Numbered from the stretch's first letter, positions 17,494 to 26,885 are shown. The stretch is 64,000 bases of DNA from JBAIYU01 sp036763085 (GCF_036763085.1 NZ_JBAIYU010000030.1:122551-186550), one strand, 5' to 3'. Numbers and translations are program-made. Notes: generated by a model not told the origin, from the letters alone.

Positions 17494-18111
17494 GTGGTTT
17501 CAATTAACCGACGCGAAAGAAAAAAGCTTAATTCGAAAAAGGCTATTATTGACGCTGCCGTTAAATTATTTATTACAAAGGGGTATAAGGATACTGCTAT
17601 AGCCGAAATAATGAACGAAGCCGATTTGGGTATTGGAACTTTCTATAATTACTTTGAATCCAAAGAAGAAATCTTAAAGCACTTCCTTACCGAAATTATC
17701 TCGAAAGCTAATAAACATTGTTTGAGTTTACTAGATGAACCGAAATCTTCTTCGGAGATATTAACCGAGATGTTTCTATTCACTGGTAGGATTTTAGATG
17801 AAAACCGCTTTGTGTTGCCTTTATTCCTAAGCGCTGCTCATCGCAGCGGATCAACGGCGAAAGTTTTCTCGCATCCTACAGATGGCATAACTTTCAGGAG
17901 TATCTTTAATAACATTATTAAAAGCGGGCAGCAACGAGGGGAATTTAGAAACGACATACCTGCCGAAGTAATAACTGAAATGTTTCACTCGATTTTTCAA
18001 ACAGCGTCCTTCAGCAGTTTAGAATTAAGTTTTATGCAAAACATTCAATACAAATTAAAATTAACGCTTGATGGGCTGTTAATAAGAAGCCAGAATACTC
18101 ATGAGTGTTAA
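17494..18111 (+). CDS. TetR-family regulator upstream of the nirJ genes
   Basis: This 205-residue protein has a TetR N-terminal helix-turn-helix (ERKKLNSKKAIIDAAVKLF through GIGTFYNYFESKEEIL) and a variable ligand domain. I choose GTG 17494, seven bases after AGGGGG; a TTG 21 bases upstream has no site. It lies 230 bases before nirJ1 in the same direction. A perfect 6-bp-arm palindrome overlaps the expected nirJ1 transcription start (18194-18210), so it may control heme synthesis; this is inference. Confidence 0.85.
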   Translation: MVSINRRERKKLNSKKAIIDAAVKLFITKGYKDTAIAEIMNEADLGIGTFYNYFESKEEILKHFLTEIISKANKHCLSLLDEPKSSSEILTEMFLFTGRILDENRFVLPLFLSAAHRSGSTAKVFSHPTDGITFRSIFNNIIKSGQQRGEFRNDIPAEVITEMFHSIFQTASFSSLELSFMQNIQYKLKLTLDGLLIRSQNTHEC

Positions 18112-18154
18112 AATGCTGGAAGTATTTTTAACTCAGGAGATTTTCTGTGCTTGA

Positions 18155-18210
18155 TTGACCTATAAGATAGTTGCATGATAAGATACAATTAATAGTGAAT
18201 GTGGTTCACT
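18155..18210 (+). promoter_or_regulatory. Predicted nirJ1 promoter with palindromic operator
   Basis: The -35 TTGACC (18155-18160) and -10 TAAGAT (18179-18184) are 18 bases apart. A palindrome AGTGAA-N5-TTCACT (18194-18210) covers the expected start of transcription, a usual place for a repressor. The TetR gene just upstream is the natural candidate. Confidence 0.5.
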
Positions 18211-18344
18211 TATGAGTCGCATTCCGTATTACCGTGTTTTAAATAATCGGCATGAGTCGGGTTTCTGTCTACAGCGAAGACATGGGTACACTTATGCTTA
18301 GTACAAAAGATATAGTTGTCAAATATTTGTAGGTGGGGTAAAAA

Positions 18345-19526
18345 ATGATAAGTGTTACTAAATTGCTATTTACAACAGAGTACTTCGGTGATAGTCTGCG
18401 TTATAACAAGAATTCAACAGGCGCTCGCCATGGTGTAACAAGCGGGGCGGGTCCAGTAGTTGTATGGAACTCGACTAAAACTTGCAATCTAAAATGCCGT
18501 CACTGTTATATGGATTCTGATGCTCAGAAATACCACGGCGAACTAACTACTGACGAGGCTAAAAAATTCATTGACGATTTAGCCGAATTCAAAGTTCCAG
18601 TGCTGTTGTTTTCGGGTGGAGAGCCATTAATCAGAGAGGACTTTTTTGAATTAGCAACCCACGCTGCCGCTAAGGGGATTCGTCCAACGTTGTCAACTAA
18701 CGGAACTCTTATTACTCCTGAAGTTGCTCGTAAAATTAAAGAAATCGGTGTTGGTTATGTCGGTATTTCATTAGATGGCTTACGGGATGTAAATGATAAA
18801 TTCCGTGGTAAAGAAGGCGCTTTCCAAGCGGCGATGCAGGGAATACAGAACTGCGTAGCTGTCGGTCAGCGAGTTGGCTTAAGGTTTACTATTAACAGAC
18901 ACAACATTCAGGAACTTGATAATATATTTGATTTCATTGAGGCCGAAAATATTGATCGTGTTTGTTTTTATCACTTAGTATACTCTGGCCGAGGCAATCA
19001 AATGATGGATGAAGATGTAACACCAGCTGAATCACGTCAAGCAATGGATACTATAATTAGGCGGGCGAGAGATTTCGAAGAGCGCGGTCTAGCTAAAGAA
19101 ATCTTAACAGTCGATAATCATTGCGATGGAGTATATATGTACTTAAAAGCTCTTCAAGAAAACAACCAAGAGCTTGCTGATAGAATCAAGAGTTTAATTT
19201 CAATGAATGGCGGAAATCGTTCAGGAATTGCTTTTGCCGAAGTTGATCCTAACGGTTATGTTCATCCTGATCAATTTACTCAGCATCATACTTTTGGCAA
19301 TGTTCGGGAACGGAAATTCGGCGATATATGGACAGATAGTACTCATCCTATTCTTGCTGGTCTCAAAGATCGCAAATCTTTATTAAAAGGCAGATGTGCA
19401 ATCTGTAAATATCTTAGTAATTGTAATGGTAACTTCCGAACACGGGCAGAGGCTAGGACCGGTGACTTTTGGGAATCAGATCCGGCATGCTATCTGACTG
19501 ACGAAGAAATAGGTATAGTAAAGTAA
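18345..19526 (+). CDS. nirJ1: NirJ1/AhbC-type radical SAM enzyme of siroheme-dependent heme synthesis
   Basis: This 393-residue radical SAM protein has the cluster motif CNLKCRHCY (C47, C51, C54), the GGEPL motif near residue 90, and a C-terminal cysteine set (CAICKYLSNC and a late DPACY) for an auxiliary cluster. The length, the N-terminal extension before the SAM motif and the adjacent shorter partner fit the NirJ1/NirJ2 pair of Firmicutes. AhbC removes acetate groups from 12,18-didecarboxysiroheme. The good GGTGGGG site supports the start. The exact step is assigned from family knowledge. Confidence 0.85.
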   Translation: MISVTKLLFTTEYFGDSLRYNKNSTGARHGVTSGAGPVVVWNSTKTCNLKCRHCYMDSDAQKYHGELTTDEAKKFIDDLAEFKVPVLLFSGGEPLIREDFFELATHAAAKGIRPTLSTNGTLITPEVARKIKEIGVGYVGISLDGLRDVNDKFRGKEGAFQAAMQGIQNCVAVGQRVGLRFTINRHNIQELDNIFDFIEAENIDRVCFYHLVYSGRGNQMMDEDVTPAESRQAMDTIIRRARDFEERGLAKEILTVDNHCDGVYMYLKALQENNQELADRIKSLISMNGGNRSGIAFAEVDPNGYVHPDQFTQHHTFGNVRERKFGDIWTDSTHPILAGLKDRKSLLKGRCAICKYLSNCNGNFRTRAEARTGDFWESDPACYLTDEEIGIVK

Positions 19527-19567
19527 GTGTCAGTAAGTAAACTTCACAGTTAGAAGGAGGCAAACGG

Positions 19568-20563
19568 ATGATTATTTCCTGGAATACGACTAATGCCTGT
19601 AATATGTACTGCGATCACTGTTATAGAGATGCTGGCTGTAAAGCTGACGAGGAGCTGAATACAGCTGAGGCTAAAACTCTTTTGGAGCAGATCGCTAGAG
19701 CTGGCTTTAAGATTATGATTTTTAGCGGCGGTGAGCCGCTGACTCGTCCTGACATTGTGGAATTAGTCGAGCATGCAACTTCATTAGGGCTCCGTCCCGT
19801 ATTCGGAACTAATGGTACCTTAATTACTTTAGATATGGCTAAAAGACTAAAGGACGCGGGAGCGATGGGTATGGGCATTTCCCTTGACTCTCTAGATCCC
19901 CAGAAGCATAATGAATTTCGCCGCTTTCCCGGTGCCTGGGAAGGGGCAGTCCAGGGTATGCGCAACTGCCGTGCAGTCGGATTGCCATTTCAAATTCATA
20001 CAACAGTAATGGACTGGAATGCGCATGAAATCGAGAGCATTACTGATTTTGCAGTAAAAGAGGGAGCAGTAGCACATCATTTCTTCTTTTTAGTTCCTAC
20101 TGGTCGCGCAGTTTCGATAGAGGCCGAATCTCTAAGAGCAGAGGCTTATGAAGAGACACTGACTAGAATTATGAAAAAGCAGCAGCAAGTTGAAATTGAG
20201 TTAAAGCCAACCTGTGCGCCGCAGTTTATGCGAATTGCTAAGCAAATGGGTATGAATATGCGATTTGGCCGCGGCTGTTTAGCTGGAACATCGTACTGTA
20301 TTATCAGCCCTAAGGGGCAGGTTCAGCCATGTGCTTATCTCAACCTTCCACTAGGGGATGTTCGTGAGACTCCTTTTGATGAGATTTGGCGTAATAATGA
20401 AGTATTGCAGAACCTAAGAACACTTGAGTACAAGGGCGGTTGTGGTGCTTGTGAGTATAAGCGAGCCTGCGGCGGATGTCGTGCAAGAGCTGCGTATTAT
20501 CACGAGGGCGATTACATGGCAGAAGAACCATGGTGTTTATATCACGGCCGTAAGGGTATATAA
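19568..20563 (+). CDS. nirJ2: NirJ2/AhbD-type radical SAM enzyme (heme synthase branch)
   Basis: This 331-residue protein has the motif CNMYCDHCY (C11, C15, C18) almost at the N-terminus, FSGGEPL near residue 60, and a SPASM-like C-terminus (CGACEYKRACGGC and a last WCLY). It follows nirJ1 by 41 bases with an AGAAGGAGG site. In the siroheme pathway AhbD oxidatively decarboxylates iron-coproporphyrin III to heme; NirJ2 proteins are its Firmicute relatives. Siroheme for DsrAB and heme b for DsrM would come from one branched pathway. The siroheme decarboxylase genes (ahbA/B) are not in this window. Confidence 0.85.
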   Translation: MIISWNTTNACNMYCDHCYRDAGCKADEELNTAEAKTLLEQIARAGFKIMIFSGGEPLTRPDIVELVEHATSLGLRPVFGTNGTLITLDMAKRLKDAGAMGMGISLDSLDPQKHNEFRRFPGAWEGAVQGMRNCRAVGLPFQIHTTVMDWNAHEIESITDFAVKEGAVAHHFFFLVPTGRAVSIEAESLRAEAYEETLTRIMKKQQQVEIELKPTCAPQFMRIAKQMGMNMRFGRGCLAGTSYCIISPKGQVQPCAYLNLPLGDVRETPFDEIWRNNEVLQNLRTLEYKGGCGACEYKRACGGCRARAAYYHEGDYMAEEPWCLYHGRKGI

Positions 20564-20574
20564 ATTCAATGTTT

Positions 20575-20603
20575 AAAGATCGTCATAAGACGGTCTTTTA
20601 TTT
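20575..20603 (+). terminator. Terminator of the nirJ operon
   Basis: There is a 10-bp stem with one G-T pair (20575-20584 with 20589-20598), a 4-base loop and a T-run. Confidence 0.8.
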
Positions 20604-20751
20604 TAGATACCATATGAAAGTGTATAGTACTATTCGTAGATGTTTTGCGTCACTTACAGCTGGTTTAAGTTAATTAAACAGCAATTTGGAAGGTAATTCT
20701 AATTATTATGTCGAATTAGATTAAGGAAAACCAACTAGGAGTGTGATATCA

Positions 20752-21291
20752 ATGACTGAAAAATTAAAAGGTTCAAAAACAGAAGCTAACTTAAAAACAG
20801 CTTTTGCAGGTGAATCAATGGCTAGAAATAAGTATTCTTATTTTGCGAGCGTAGCAAAAAAAGAGGGTTATGAAACGATTGCAGCTACCTTCCAAGAGAC
20901 TGCTGACAATGAGGCTGCTCATGCTAAAATCTGGTTTAAACTGTTAGACGGAATTTGTGATACTAAGGCAAACCTTAAAGCGGCAGCTGAAGGTGAAAAT
21001 GATGAATGGACCTGCATGTACAAAGAATTCGCTGAAACGGCGGAAGCTGAAGGGTTTAGCCAAATTGCAGGTTTATTCAGACGTGTAGGCCAAATCGAGA
21101 AAGAACATGAAGAACGATACAGAGCTCTTCTTCAAAATTTAGAAAATGAAACTTTATTCAAGAAAGAAGAAGCTCAAACTTGGCGCTGTCGAGTTTGCGG
21201 ACATCGCCATGAAGGAATTGAGGCACCAAAAGCCTGTCCGACTTGCCAGCACCCGCAAGCTTATTTTGAAATCGCCTACCAAAACTTTTAA
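20752..21291 (+). CDS. rbr: Rubrerythrin
   Basis: This 179-residue protein has an N-terminal ferritin-like diiron domain with Glu and ExxH ligands (GESMARNKY, DNEAAHAK, IEKEHEERY) and a C-terminal rubredoxin domain (CRVCGHRH and CPTCQHPQ). It reduces hydrogen peroxide in the cytoplasm of anaerobes. I choose ATG 20752 because AGGAG lies ten bases upstream; a GTG nine bases earlier is too close to that site. An inverted repeat with 7-bp arms at 20698-20720 in the leader could be an operator. A strong terminator follows. Confidence 0.95.
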   Translation: MTEKLKGSKTEANLKTAFAGESMARNKYSYFASVAKKEGYETIAATFQETADNEAAHAKIWFKLLDGICDTKANLKAAAEGENDEWTCMYKEFAETAEAEGFSQIAGLFRRVGQIEKEHEERYRALLQNLENETLFKKEEAQTWRCRVCGHRHEGIEAPKACPTCQHPQAYFEIAYQNF

Positions 21292-21301
21292 TATTATAAC
21301 T

Positions 21302-21349
21302 AAACAACAAAAAGCATTGAGGAAACTTCCTCAATGCTTTTTGTTGTTT
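21302..21349 (+). terminator. Terminator of the rubrerythrin gene
   Basis: There is a 23-bp perfect stem (21302-21324 with 21327-21349), symmetrical, with A and T runs on both sides, so it can work in both directions. Confidence 0.9.
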
Positions 21350-21450
21350 AGTATCTCGTATGTAAACTCCATTTTTATGTATTAAACATAAATGAAAATC
21401 CAACAATATCTTAGTAGATAGTAGTATTAATTTTAGTTTGGAGGATCGCG

Positions 21451-21993
21451 ATGAAAAAGTTTGTTTGTACAGTCTGTGGATATATCCATCAAGGAGAAGA
21501 AGCACCGGAAAAGTGTCCAGTATGTAAGGCTAGTCAATCTCATTTTAAAGAAATGACAGGTGAATTAGCTTGGGCAGACGAGCATAGAATTGGCATTGTT
21601 AAAGATGTTCCGGTAGAAATCCTAGAGGGATTACGTGCCAATTTCGTCGGCGAATGTACGGAAGTAGGAATGTATTTAGCTATGTCGCGTCAGGCAGACA
21701 GACAAGGCTATCCAGAGGTAGCAGAAGCTTATAAGAGAATTGCCTTTGAAGAAGCCGAACATGCTGCTAAGTTTGCAGAGATTTTAGGTGAAGTTGTAGT
21801 TGCTGATACCAAAGCTAATCTTAGTGCAAGAGTGGAAGCAGAGTACGGTGCGTGCGATGGCAAAAAGAAACTTGCAACTATGGCTAAGCAGCATAATCTA
21901 GATGCTATTCACGATACAGTTCACGAGATGTGCAAAGATGAAGCAAGACATGGGTGTGCATTCAAGGGCTTGCTTGATAGATATTTCAAATAG
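21451..21993 (+). CDS. Reverse rubrerythrin (N-terminal rubredoxin domain)
   Basis: This 180-residue protein has the domains in the opposite order to the previous gene: rubredoxin first (CTVCGYIH at residues 6-13 and CPVCKAS at 22-28), then the diiron four-helix domain (GECTEVGMY, EEAEHAAKF, KDEARHG). Reverse rubrerythrins are efficient peroxide and oxygen reductases in clostridia. Its start has a GGAGG site. It has its own leader after a terminator and is followed 13 bases on by a DUF1540 gene. Confidence 0.93.
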   Translation: MKKFVCTVCGYIHQGEEAPEKCPVCKASQSHFKEMTGELAWADEHRIGIVKDVPVEILEGLRANFVGECTEVGMYLAMSRQADRQGYPEVAEAYKRIAFEEAEHAAKFAEILGEVVVADTKANLSARVEAEYGACDGKKKLATMAKQHNLDAIHDTVHEMCKDEARHGCAFKGLLDRYFK

Positions 21994-22006
21994 AGGAGGA
22001 TGTAAA

Positions 22007-22327
22007 ATGAATAGGATTAATTGCAATGTAACTAGTTGTTCGCACAATAAATCGCGTGTATGCTATGCCAATTGTGTTGATATAGTTGGAAGTTCGGCTA
22101 AAGAAGAACATAATACTAGCTGCGGTGCTTTTCTGGACAGATCAGTTTATTCTGAGCTGACGAATAACGTATTAAGTTCAGGCTCCTGTGATTGCTTAAA
22201 GTGTACTGTAGATACCTGTTCCTATAATAGTAATCACTTGTGTACGCTAGAAAGTATTCAGGTTAATGGTGACGGATCAGATTATTACACTCATACCGAG
22301 TGCTCAAGTTTCAAACTTAGAAGATAG
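22007..22327 (+). CDS. DUF1540 cysteine-rich protein
   Basis: This 106-residue protein has two copies of the DUF1540 motif (about residues 5-40 and 62-103), each with a CxxxxCxxNxxxxC-like pattern; nine or more cysteines suggest metal or cluster binding. A GAGGAGG site lies just before the ATG. It is probably in one operon with the reverse rubrerythrin, which hints at a redox or metal-linked task, but the function of the family is unknown to me. Confidence 0.85.
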   Translation: MNRINCNVTSCSHNKSRVCYANCVDIVGSSAKEEHNTSCGAFLDRSVYSELTNNVLSSGSCDCLKCTVDTCSYNSNHLCTLESIQVNGDGSDYYTHTECSSFKLRR

Positions 22328-22331
22328 CTAG

Positions 22332-22370
22332 AAAATGGTCTTACCCGCTGCTTAGTGTGGTAAGACCATT
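22332..22370 (+). terminator. Terminator of the reverse rubrerythrin-DUF1540 operon
   Basis: There is a 13-bp perfect stem (22332-22344 with 22358-22370) and a 13-base loop. The following 247 bases up to the porin gene are AT-rich and likely hold its promoter. Confidence 0.85.
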
Positions 22371-22617
22371 TCCTATTGCCTGCATAAAAATATGTAATAA
22401 ATTTCTAAAATAACTTGAAAGACAAGCAGGAAAAATGACAAAAGTCGCCAATAATTATTCTGTCATATTAATTAAACTTAACAATGAATAACAATTTATT
22501 AGCAATACTAATATATTTATAAGCATATGTGGTTATTCCAAGCTTGTCTTATTGTCGGTAATAGGATAACGATGTTTACTAGTATGATAGATTAGAATTA
22601 CATTGGAGGACTTAACG

Positions 22618-23994
22618 TTGAAAAAATCGATGAAAACCTTTCTGTTAACTAGTACGTTAACACTCGCGCTGACATGTACAACGTATGCAGCAAACACTTC
22701 TTTTAGTGATGTACCAGTTAAGCATTGGGCCTATGATGCGGTTACAAAATTAGCTAAGGCCGGGCTGGTTGACGGTTCCCAAGATGGAACTTTCCGAGGC
22801 GATAGAGCTATGAGCCGTTATGAAATGGCTATTCTTGTATCTAAAACTATGGATAAGTATGAAAAGGCTGACGCGGACCAAAAAGTAATTATCGATCAGC
22901 TTTCCGCTGAATTTGCCTCCGAGCTAAATAAGCTGGGCGCACGAGTGGCTAAGGTAGAATCCAAGACTAACACTTGGGTGAGTGGTGAAACTCGTATACG
23001 CTTTATGGGAGACAGCCCAAGCTCAGATATGCCAGCTAAGCTGTCCCACTCCGATCAGTTTGACTTCAGACAGCGCATTACATTCCGTGGCAATATAAAT
23101 GAAGACTGGTCATGGACTGGAAGACTTGCAACCAACGGGCACACTCGTTTCGGTGAATATGATTCAACTGGTTCTGATGCCAAATTAGATCAAATGAATG
23201 TTACAGCTAAGAATGTACTAGGTCTAGATTCTGTTCGTATCGGCCGTTCAGCCCTGGATTTCTTCAGCCATGGCATGATAGGAGGTCCTGGTAATAAAGA
23301 CGGTATTTTGATTGTCAATAAATTTGGAGATACCAAGTTCAGTGCTTGGACAGGCAATATTAGGCCAAATAGCGCTAGTGATAATAATGGCTTTACATCA
23401 GCACAATTAGACTGGAAAGTAAATAAAGTTAATTTGAAAACAGGATACTATTGGGGAGACGTAAAAGGGGATTCAACCAACCTTAATGTCGCAGCAGGCA
23501 ATAGCTTTACTAGCTCTAAGGGTTACTTGGTAGGCTTTGACACTAGGATCGGAGATTTGCTAGTCTTTGGTGATTTTGTTGGATCTAAACTAGATGGAGC
23601 AAATGGTTTAAATGATGATCCAAATGCGTGGATGGTTCAGCTTACTAATAGTAAAACAGCTCCTGTAGCATATCAGGTAATGGGTATAGTAAATCCTACT
23701 AAAAAAGGTACAGACGCTTGGATGGCGCAATATCGCAGCATTGATCCAGGTGCTTTTGCTCCTGGCTCAGGTAACTTTGATACAGTTGCCGTATCAAATA
23801 TGGGAGCTTATAACTTCTTTACAAAAGGCAGTGACAATGTAGAAGCACTCTTCTGGGCATATTCAAAAGTTGTTGCTAAAAATGTTGTATTCTCTCTTGA
23901 ATATCAAGACCTAAAAATCAAGGACAAATCAGTAACAGCAATTAGTGAAGGTAAAAATAAAACATACCAAGCTAAAATCGAGATGTTTTATTAA
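22618..23994 (+). CDS. SLH-domain outer-membrane porin of Negativicutes type
   Basis: This 458-residue protein has a signal peptide (cleavage after TYAA), one SLH domain (FSDVPVKHWAYDAV through MSRYEMAILVSKT, about residues 28-80), a helical linker (QKVIIDQLSAEFASEL) and a beta-strand-rich barrel ending in an aromatic residue (EMFY). In Negativicutes the SLH domain holds the outer membrane to polyaminated peptidoglycan and the barrel is the main porin. I choose TTG 22618, eight bases after GGAGG. It is the clearest mark of a diderm Firmicute in this window. It is monocistronic. Confidence 0.92.
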   Translation: MKKSMKTFLLTSTLTLALTCTTYAANTSFSDVPVKHWAYDAVTKLAKAGLVDGSQDGTFRGDRAMSRYEMAILVSKTMDKYEKADADQKVIIDQLSAEFASELNKLGARVAKVESKTNTWVSGETRIRFMGDSPSSDMPAKLSHSDQFDFRQRITFRGNINEDWSWTGRLATNGHTRFGEYDSTGSDAKLDQMNVTAKNVLGLDSVRIGRSALDFFSHGMIGGPGNKDGILIVNKFGDTKFSAWTGNIRPNSASDNNGFTSAQLDWKVNKVNLKTGYYWGDVKGDSTNLNVAAGNSFTSSKGYLVGFDTRIGDLLVFGDFVGSKLDGANGLNDDPNAWMVQLTNSKTAPVAYQVMGIVNPTKKGTDAWMAQYRSIDPGAFAPGSGNFDTVAVSNMGAYNFFTKGSDNVEALFWAYSKVVAKNVVFSLEYQDLKIKDKSVTAISEGKNKTYQAKIEMFY

Positions 23995-24049
23995 TAGATA
24001 AAAATTAATTATTTAAAGTAAATAAGCCTTGTAATCATTATAAATAATA

Positions 24050-24095
24050 AAACACCACCGATAATTTGATATCTTCGGTGGTGTTTCTATTTTTT
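24050..24095 (+). terminator. Terminator of the SLH porin gene
   Basis: There is a 12-bp perfect stem (24050-24061 with 24075-24086), a 13-base loop and a T-rich tail. Confidence 0.88.
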
Positions 24096-24194
24096 CTATT
24101 ATCTGTATTTACAAAAAATAGTTTAGGTCATCGTAGGAGATGAAGACTATTGAAATTGCAGATTTAGAATACTTTGTTAAATATAAGCCAGCCC

Positions 24195-24746
24195 TTATTT
24201 CGTATTTGAATTCCGCAAATATTCCCTAAGATTTTTATTGCCTAAATAGAGCTCTTCGATTACACCATAACCGTCTTTTAGCCGGACTGCTGCAACACTA
24301 GTTCTTCCTGCATTATTAAGATAAGCAGCTTCAGCCTCTGAGGCTATTTCCTCAGGCAGATAATAACGGCGAAACGGTAATTGTACATGGGCTGTATCTC
24401 CTTCGGTATGATTTACCCTTACTTTGAGGTATTGATAATCTGAAGGCTTTTCAGCACGTACCCCGCTGATGAAAGCTTTTCCCTCGGTATTAACGCTAAT
24501 AACAGCATAAGCAGATTGACCGTATTTTAGATCAGAGTTATCGTCAATTGGGGCAGTTGCCTCACGAAATCTAAGATCAATATATCGTCCTTTGAATGCA
24601 TCAAACGGATCTATGGGTTCTGTTTCCCAATAAAAGCGCTGGCCCGTTTGGAGGATGTTTTCCCAGTGCCATGCCATATAGAGTGGTGTGGCGATTTGGG
24701 CAAATACAACAAGAATAAAAATTAAGAGGATTTTGTTATTTTTCAT
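24195..24746 (-). CDS. GDYXXLXY-domain protein
   Basis: This 183-residue protein has one N-terminal membrane anchor (residues 5-25) and an external domain carrying the GRYIDLRF version of the GDYxxLxY motif near residue 50. I choose ATG 24744-24746, in the overlap with the upstream gene and behind GGGTG; an upstream start adds eight residues. It overlaps the DUF2157 gene by 11 bases; the pair is common in bacteria, sometimes as one fusion. Function unknown; envelope-located by its anchor. Confidence 0.82.
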   Translation of the reverse strand: MKNNKILLIFILVVFAQIATPLYMAWHWENILQTGQRFYWETEPIDPFDAFKGRYIDLRFREATAPIDDNSDLKYGQSAYAVISVNTEGKAFISGVRAEKPSDYQYLKVRVNHTEGDTAHVQLPFRRYYLPEEIASEAEAAYLNNAGRTSVAAVRLKDGYGVIEELYLGNKNLREYLRNSNTK

Positions 24747-26046
24747 TAGTGTCACCCGCTTCGTTTGCATTCCTGCGAACCATCAGAAGGTTTGCTGTCA
24801 GGAAGGCTACACCAAGTATTACGAAAGCTATTCCTCTAATTACAAAACTAAAATTCATATCGAGAAAGCGAGTAACTATTAATAAAGCAATCATAAGCAT
24901 ACCAATGTTGGCGACACCGATGCTATGCTTGCGAAAGCCGATACTAATAACAATTATGCTTAAATATAACATGTAGGCATTCATTAGAAGCGTTGCACTA
25001 ATGCCGGTTGCATCATAGAAATGCAGGAGATATGCAATGCCGATAAGTATTGGTGCTAACGCAAAAGGAACATTATTACCATCAGGCTTTTTCAGTGTAA
25101 GCAGAAAAGTCCAAATGGTAAGTATGCCTATTGCAAAAAGTATCGGGATATCATATTTTAGAACAGCGGATTCCAAAGTTAGGTTATTCCAGAAGTTATT
25201 AGATGTCATGAGAAAAATTAGTCCGCTAGTACCAGTCAGGCCAGTTACCTTAAAAGGTGATAGCGAATGTTCCCTGATATTCGGTGATAATAAAATGCCG
25301 ATATTATAATTTAAAGCCGTTAGCAAAGCAAAAATAAGTGGACCCAGCTTATCTATATAAGTGCCGAATGTTACAGCAAAGAAGACATAAAAGCAAATAT
25401 TAAAGATCCAAGATAATATTAGTGCAGCATTAGAATAAATTGCTTCACTAAACTTGATCCGGTAGTAAGGAAAAACTGCTGCAAGCAATGCCCAGCTAAG
25501 CATTTTATCAAAATGGTAATAGCCGTTCGAAGCCCAGAAGGTAATGCCGACTAAATATAACCCAGCAAGTATATTTGCTTTTAGCAAATATACCATCGGT
25601 AGTGATAGTAACATCCAAGTTAGTAAAAAGGCGTCGGTATCTTCGGTGAGATGATACGTTTGCCCAACTAGTGCTATTGCCGCACCTATAGCTAGCATGT
25701 GGAAGACTGCCGATGATTCGCGCCAAACTACGCTTTCACGCCTAAAATATAGGGCAAATCCAGAAATAAACTGTGCTAATATTATTAGACTAATTGATAT
25801 AAGCAGGCGCGTCAGCTTAGTTAGTTCATCCCAGTTATGGGCTAAGATCAGAATAATACCTAGACCAACAAAAATAACACCCAAAATACCAAAGACTAGA
25901 AGAAACGATTTGGAGCTTGATGTATTTTGGATAGGCCCATAATGGCTTTTTATTCTTTCGGCTGCTTCAGCTGATAGTATTCCTTTGGCAGTAAGCTCCG
26001 GCAGTTGCTGATATAACCAGGATACAGCTTTTTTATTCATTTGCAA
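24736..26046 (-). CDS. DUF2157 multi-spanning membrane protein
   Basis: This 436-residue protein has a soluble N-terminal segment (about residues 1-45; QLPELTAKGILSAEAAERI matches DUF2157) and about a dozen membrane helices. No catalytic residues can be named. It is co-translated with the GDYXXLXY gene downstream. Family members are widespread and uncharacterised. Two adjacent envelope proteins in one transcript suggest a complex, which is inference. Confidence 0.82.
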   Translation of the reverse strand: MQMNKKAVSWLYQQLPELTAKGILSAEAAERIKSHYGPIQNTSSSKSFLLVFGILGVIFVGLGIILILAHNWDELTKLTRLLISISLIILAQFISGFALYFRRESVVWRESSAVFHMLAIGAAIALVGQTYHLTEDTDAFLLTWMLLSLPMVYLLKANILAGLYLVGITFWASNGYYHFDKMLSWALLAAVFPYYRIKFSEAIYSNAALILSWIFNICFYVFFAVTFGTYIDKLGPLIFALLTALNYNIGILLSPNIREHSLSPFKVTGLTGTSGLIFLMTSNNFWNNLTLESAVLKYDIPILFAIGILTIWTFLLTLKKPDGNNVPFALAPILIGIAYLLHFYDATGISATLLMNAYMLYLSIIVISIGFRKHSIGVANIGMLMIALLIVTRFLDMNFSFVIRGIAFVILGVAFLTANLLMVRRNANEAGDTNEK

Positions 26047-26216
26047 CCTCCCCGAATAAAAGATTGTTTTTAAATTAAAGAATTATAATTATATAATAAT
26101 CTAATTGCTACGTATGTTAAAGCGATTTAATGGACAATTTATGCAAATTCGTTTAGTGAACCTTTAGGATAGAATGTCCCACTTTTGGTCGATACTATTC
26201 TGGGAGGTATCGATCA

Positions 26217-26873
26217 ATGCCTGAAACTAACTTTTTAACTGGATTATTAACTATTGTAGTACTTGACCTTGTGCTGGCGGGTGATAATGCTGTAGTTATA
26301 GCCTTGGCATCACGTAACTTACCAGTCGAACTAAGAAAAAAAGCAATATACTGGGGAACATTTGGAGCCATTGCAATCCGTGCGGCAATGACGCTTATAG
26401 CCGTGTGGCTGCTGCAGATTCCTTACTTGCAGGCAATTGGAGGATTGCTCTTGATACCAGTTGCTCTAAAGCTTTTAAGCCAAGAGGATTCAGAAGAAAA
26501 CGTCAATTCCTGTGACAATTTTTGGGGAGCAATAAAAACCATAATTATAGCAGACGCAATTATGGGTGTAGATAATGTTTTAGCTATCGCTGGCGCATCA
26601 CATGGAAATATGACCTTAGTAATATTAGGCTTACTTATCAGTGTTCCAATCGTAGTTTGGGGAAGTAAGTTTATATCAGATATGATGGTAAAATACCCAA
26701 CGCTCATTTATGCTGGAGCTGCGATCTTAGCATGGACGGCAGGGGGAATGATTATGAACGACCGCATAGTTGGAACATATTTAAGAGATATCTATTTGGC
26801 TACAAGTTGGCTTGTCCCGCTTGCTGTCACTGTATTTGTTTTAGCAGTTGGCAGAAGAAGGGCTAAAGCATAG
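26217..26873 (+). CDS. TerC/YjbE-family membrane protein
   Basis: This 218-residue protein has about seven helices and the two TerC motifs with acidic residues in the membrane (LDLVLAGDNAVVIALA near residue 16 and ADAIMGVDNVLAIAG near 118). TerC-family proteins export Mn2+, in some cases loading secreted metalloenzymes. GGGAGG precedes the ATG. The upstream region has no recognisable yybP-ykoY manganese riboswitch. It is a single gene with a terminator. Confidence 0.88.
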   Translation: MPETNFLTGLLTIVVLDLVLAGDNAVVIALASRNLPVELRKKAIYWGTFGAIAIRAAMTLIAVWLLQIPYLQAIGGLLLIPVALKLLSQEDSEENVNSCDNFWGAIKTIIIADAIMGVDNVLAIAGASHGNMTLVILGLLISVPIVVWGSKFISDMMVKYPTLIYAGAAILAWTAGGMIMNDRIVGTYLRDIYLATSWLVPLAVTVFVLAVGRRRAKA

Positions 26874-26885
26874 TAAATAATCACG

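Noticed and set aside
24140..24229. Possible 29-codon plus-strand peptide between the SLH porin terminator and the GDYXXLXY gene
   Set aside because: AGGAG touches the ATG directly, leaving no spacing, and the 3' half is antisense to the end of the GDYXXLXY gene. Possibly a gene remnant, but not supported.
26047..26216. yybP-ykoY manganese riboswitch before the TerC-family gene
   Set aside because: TerC genes often carry one, but none of the conserved loop sequences can be found in this leader.
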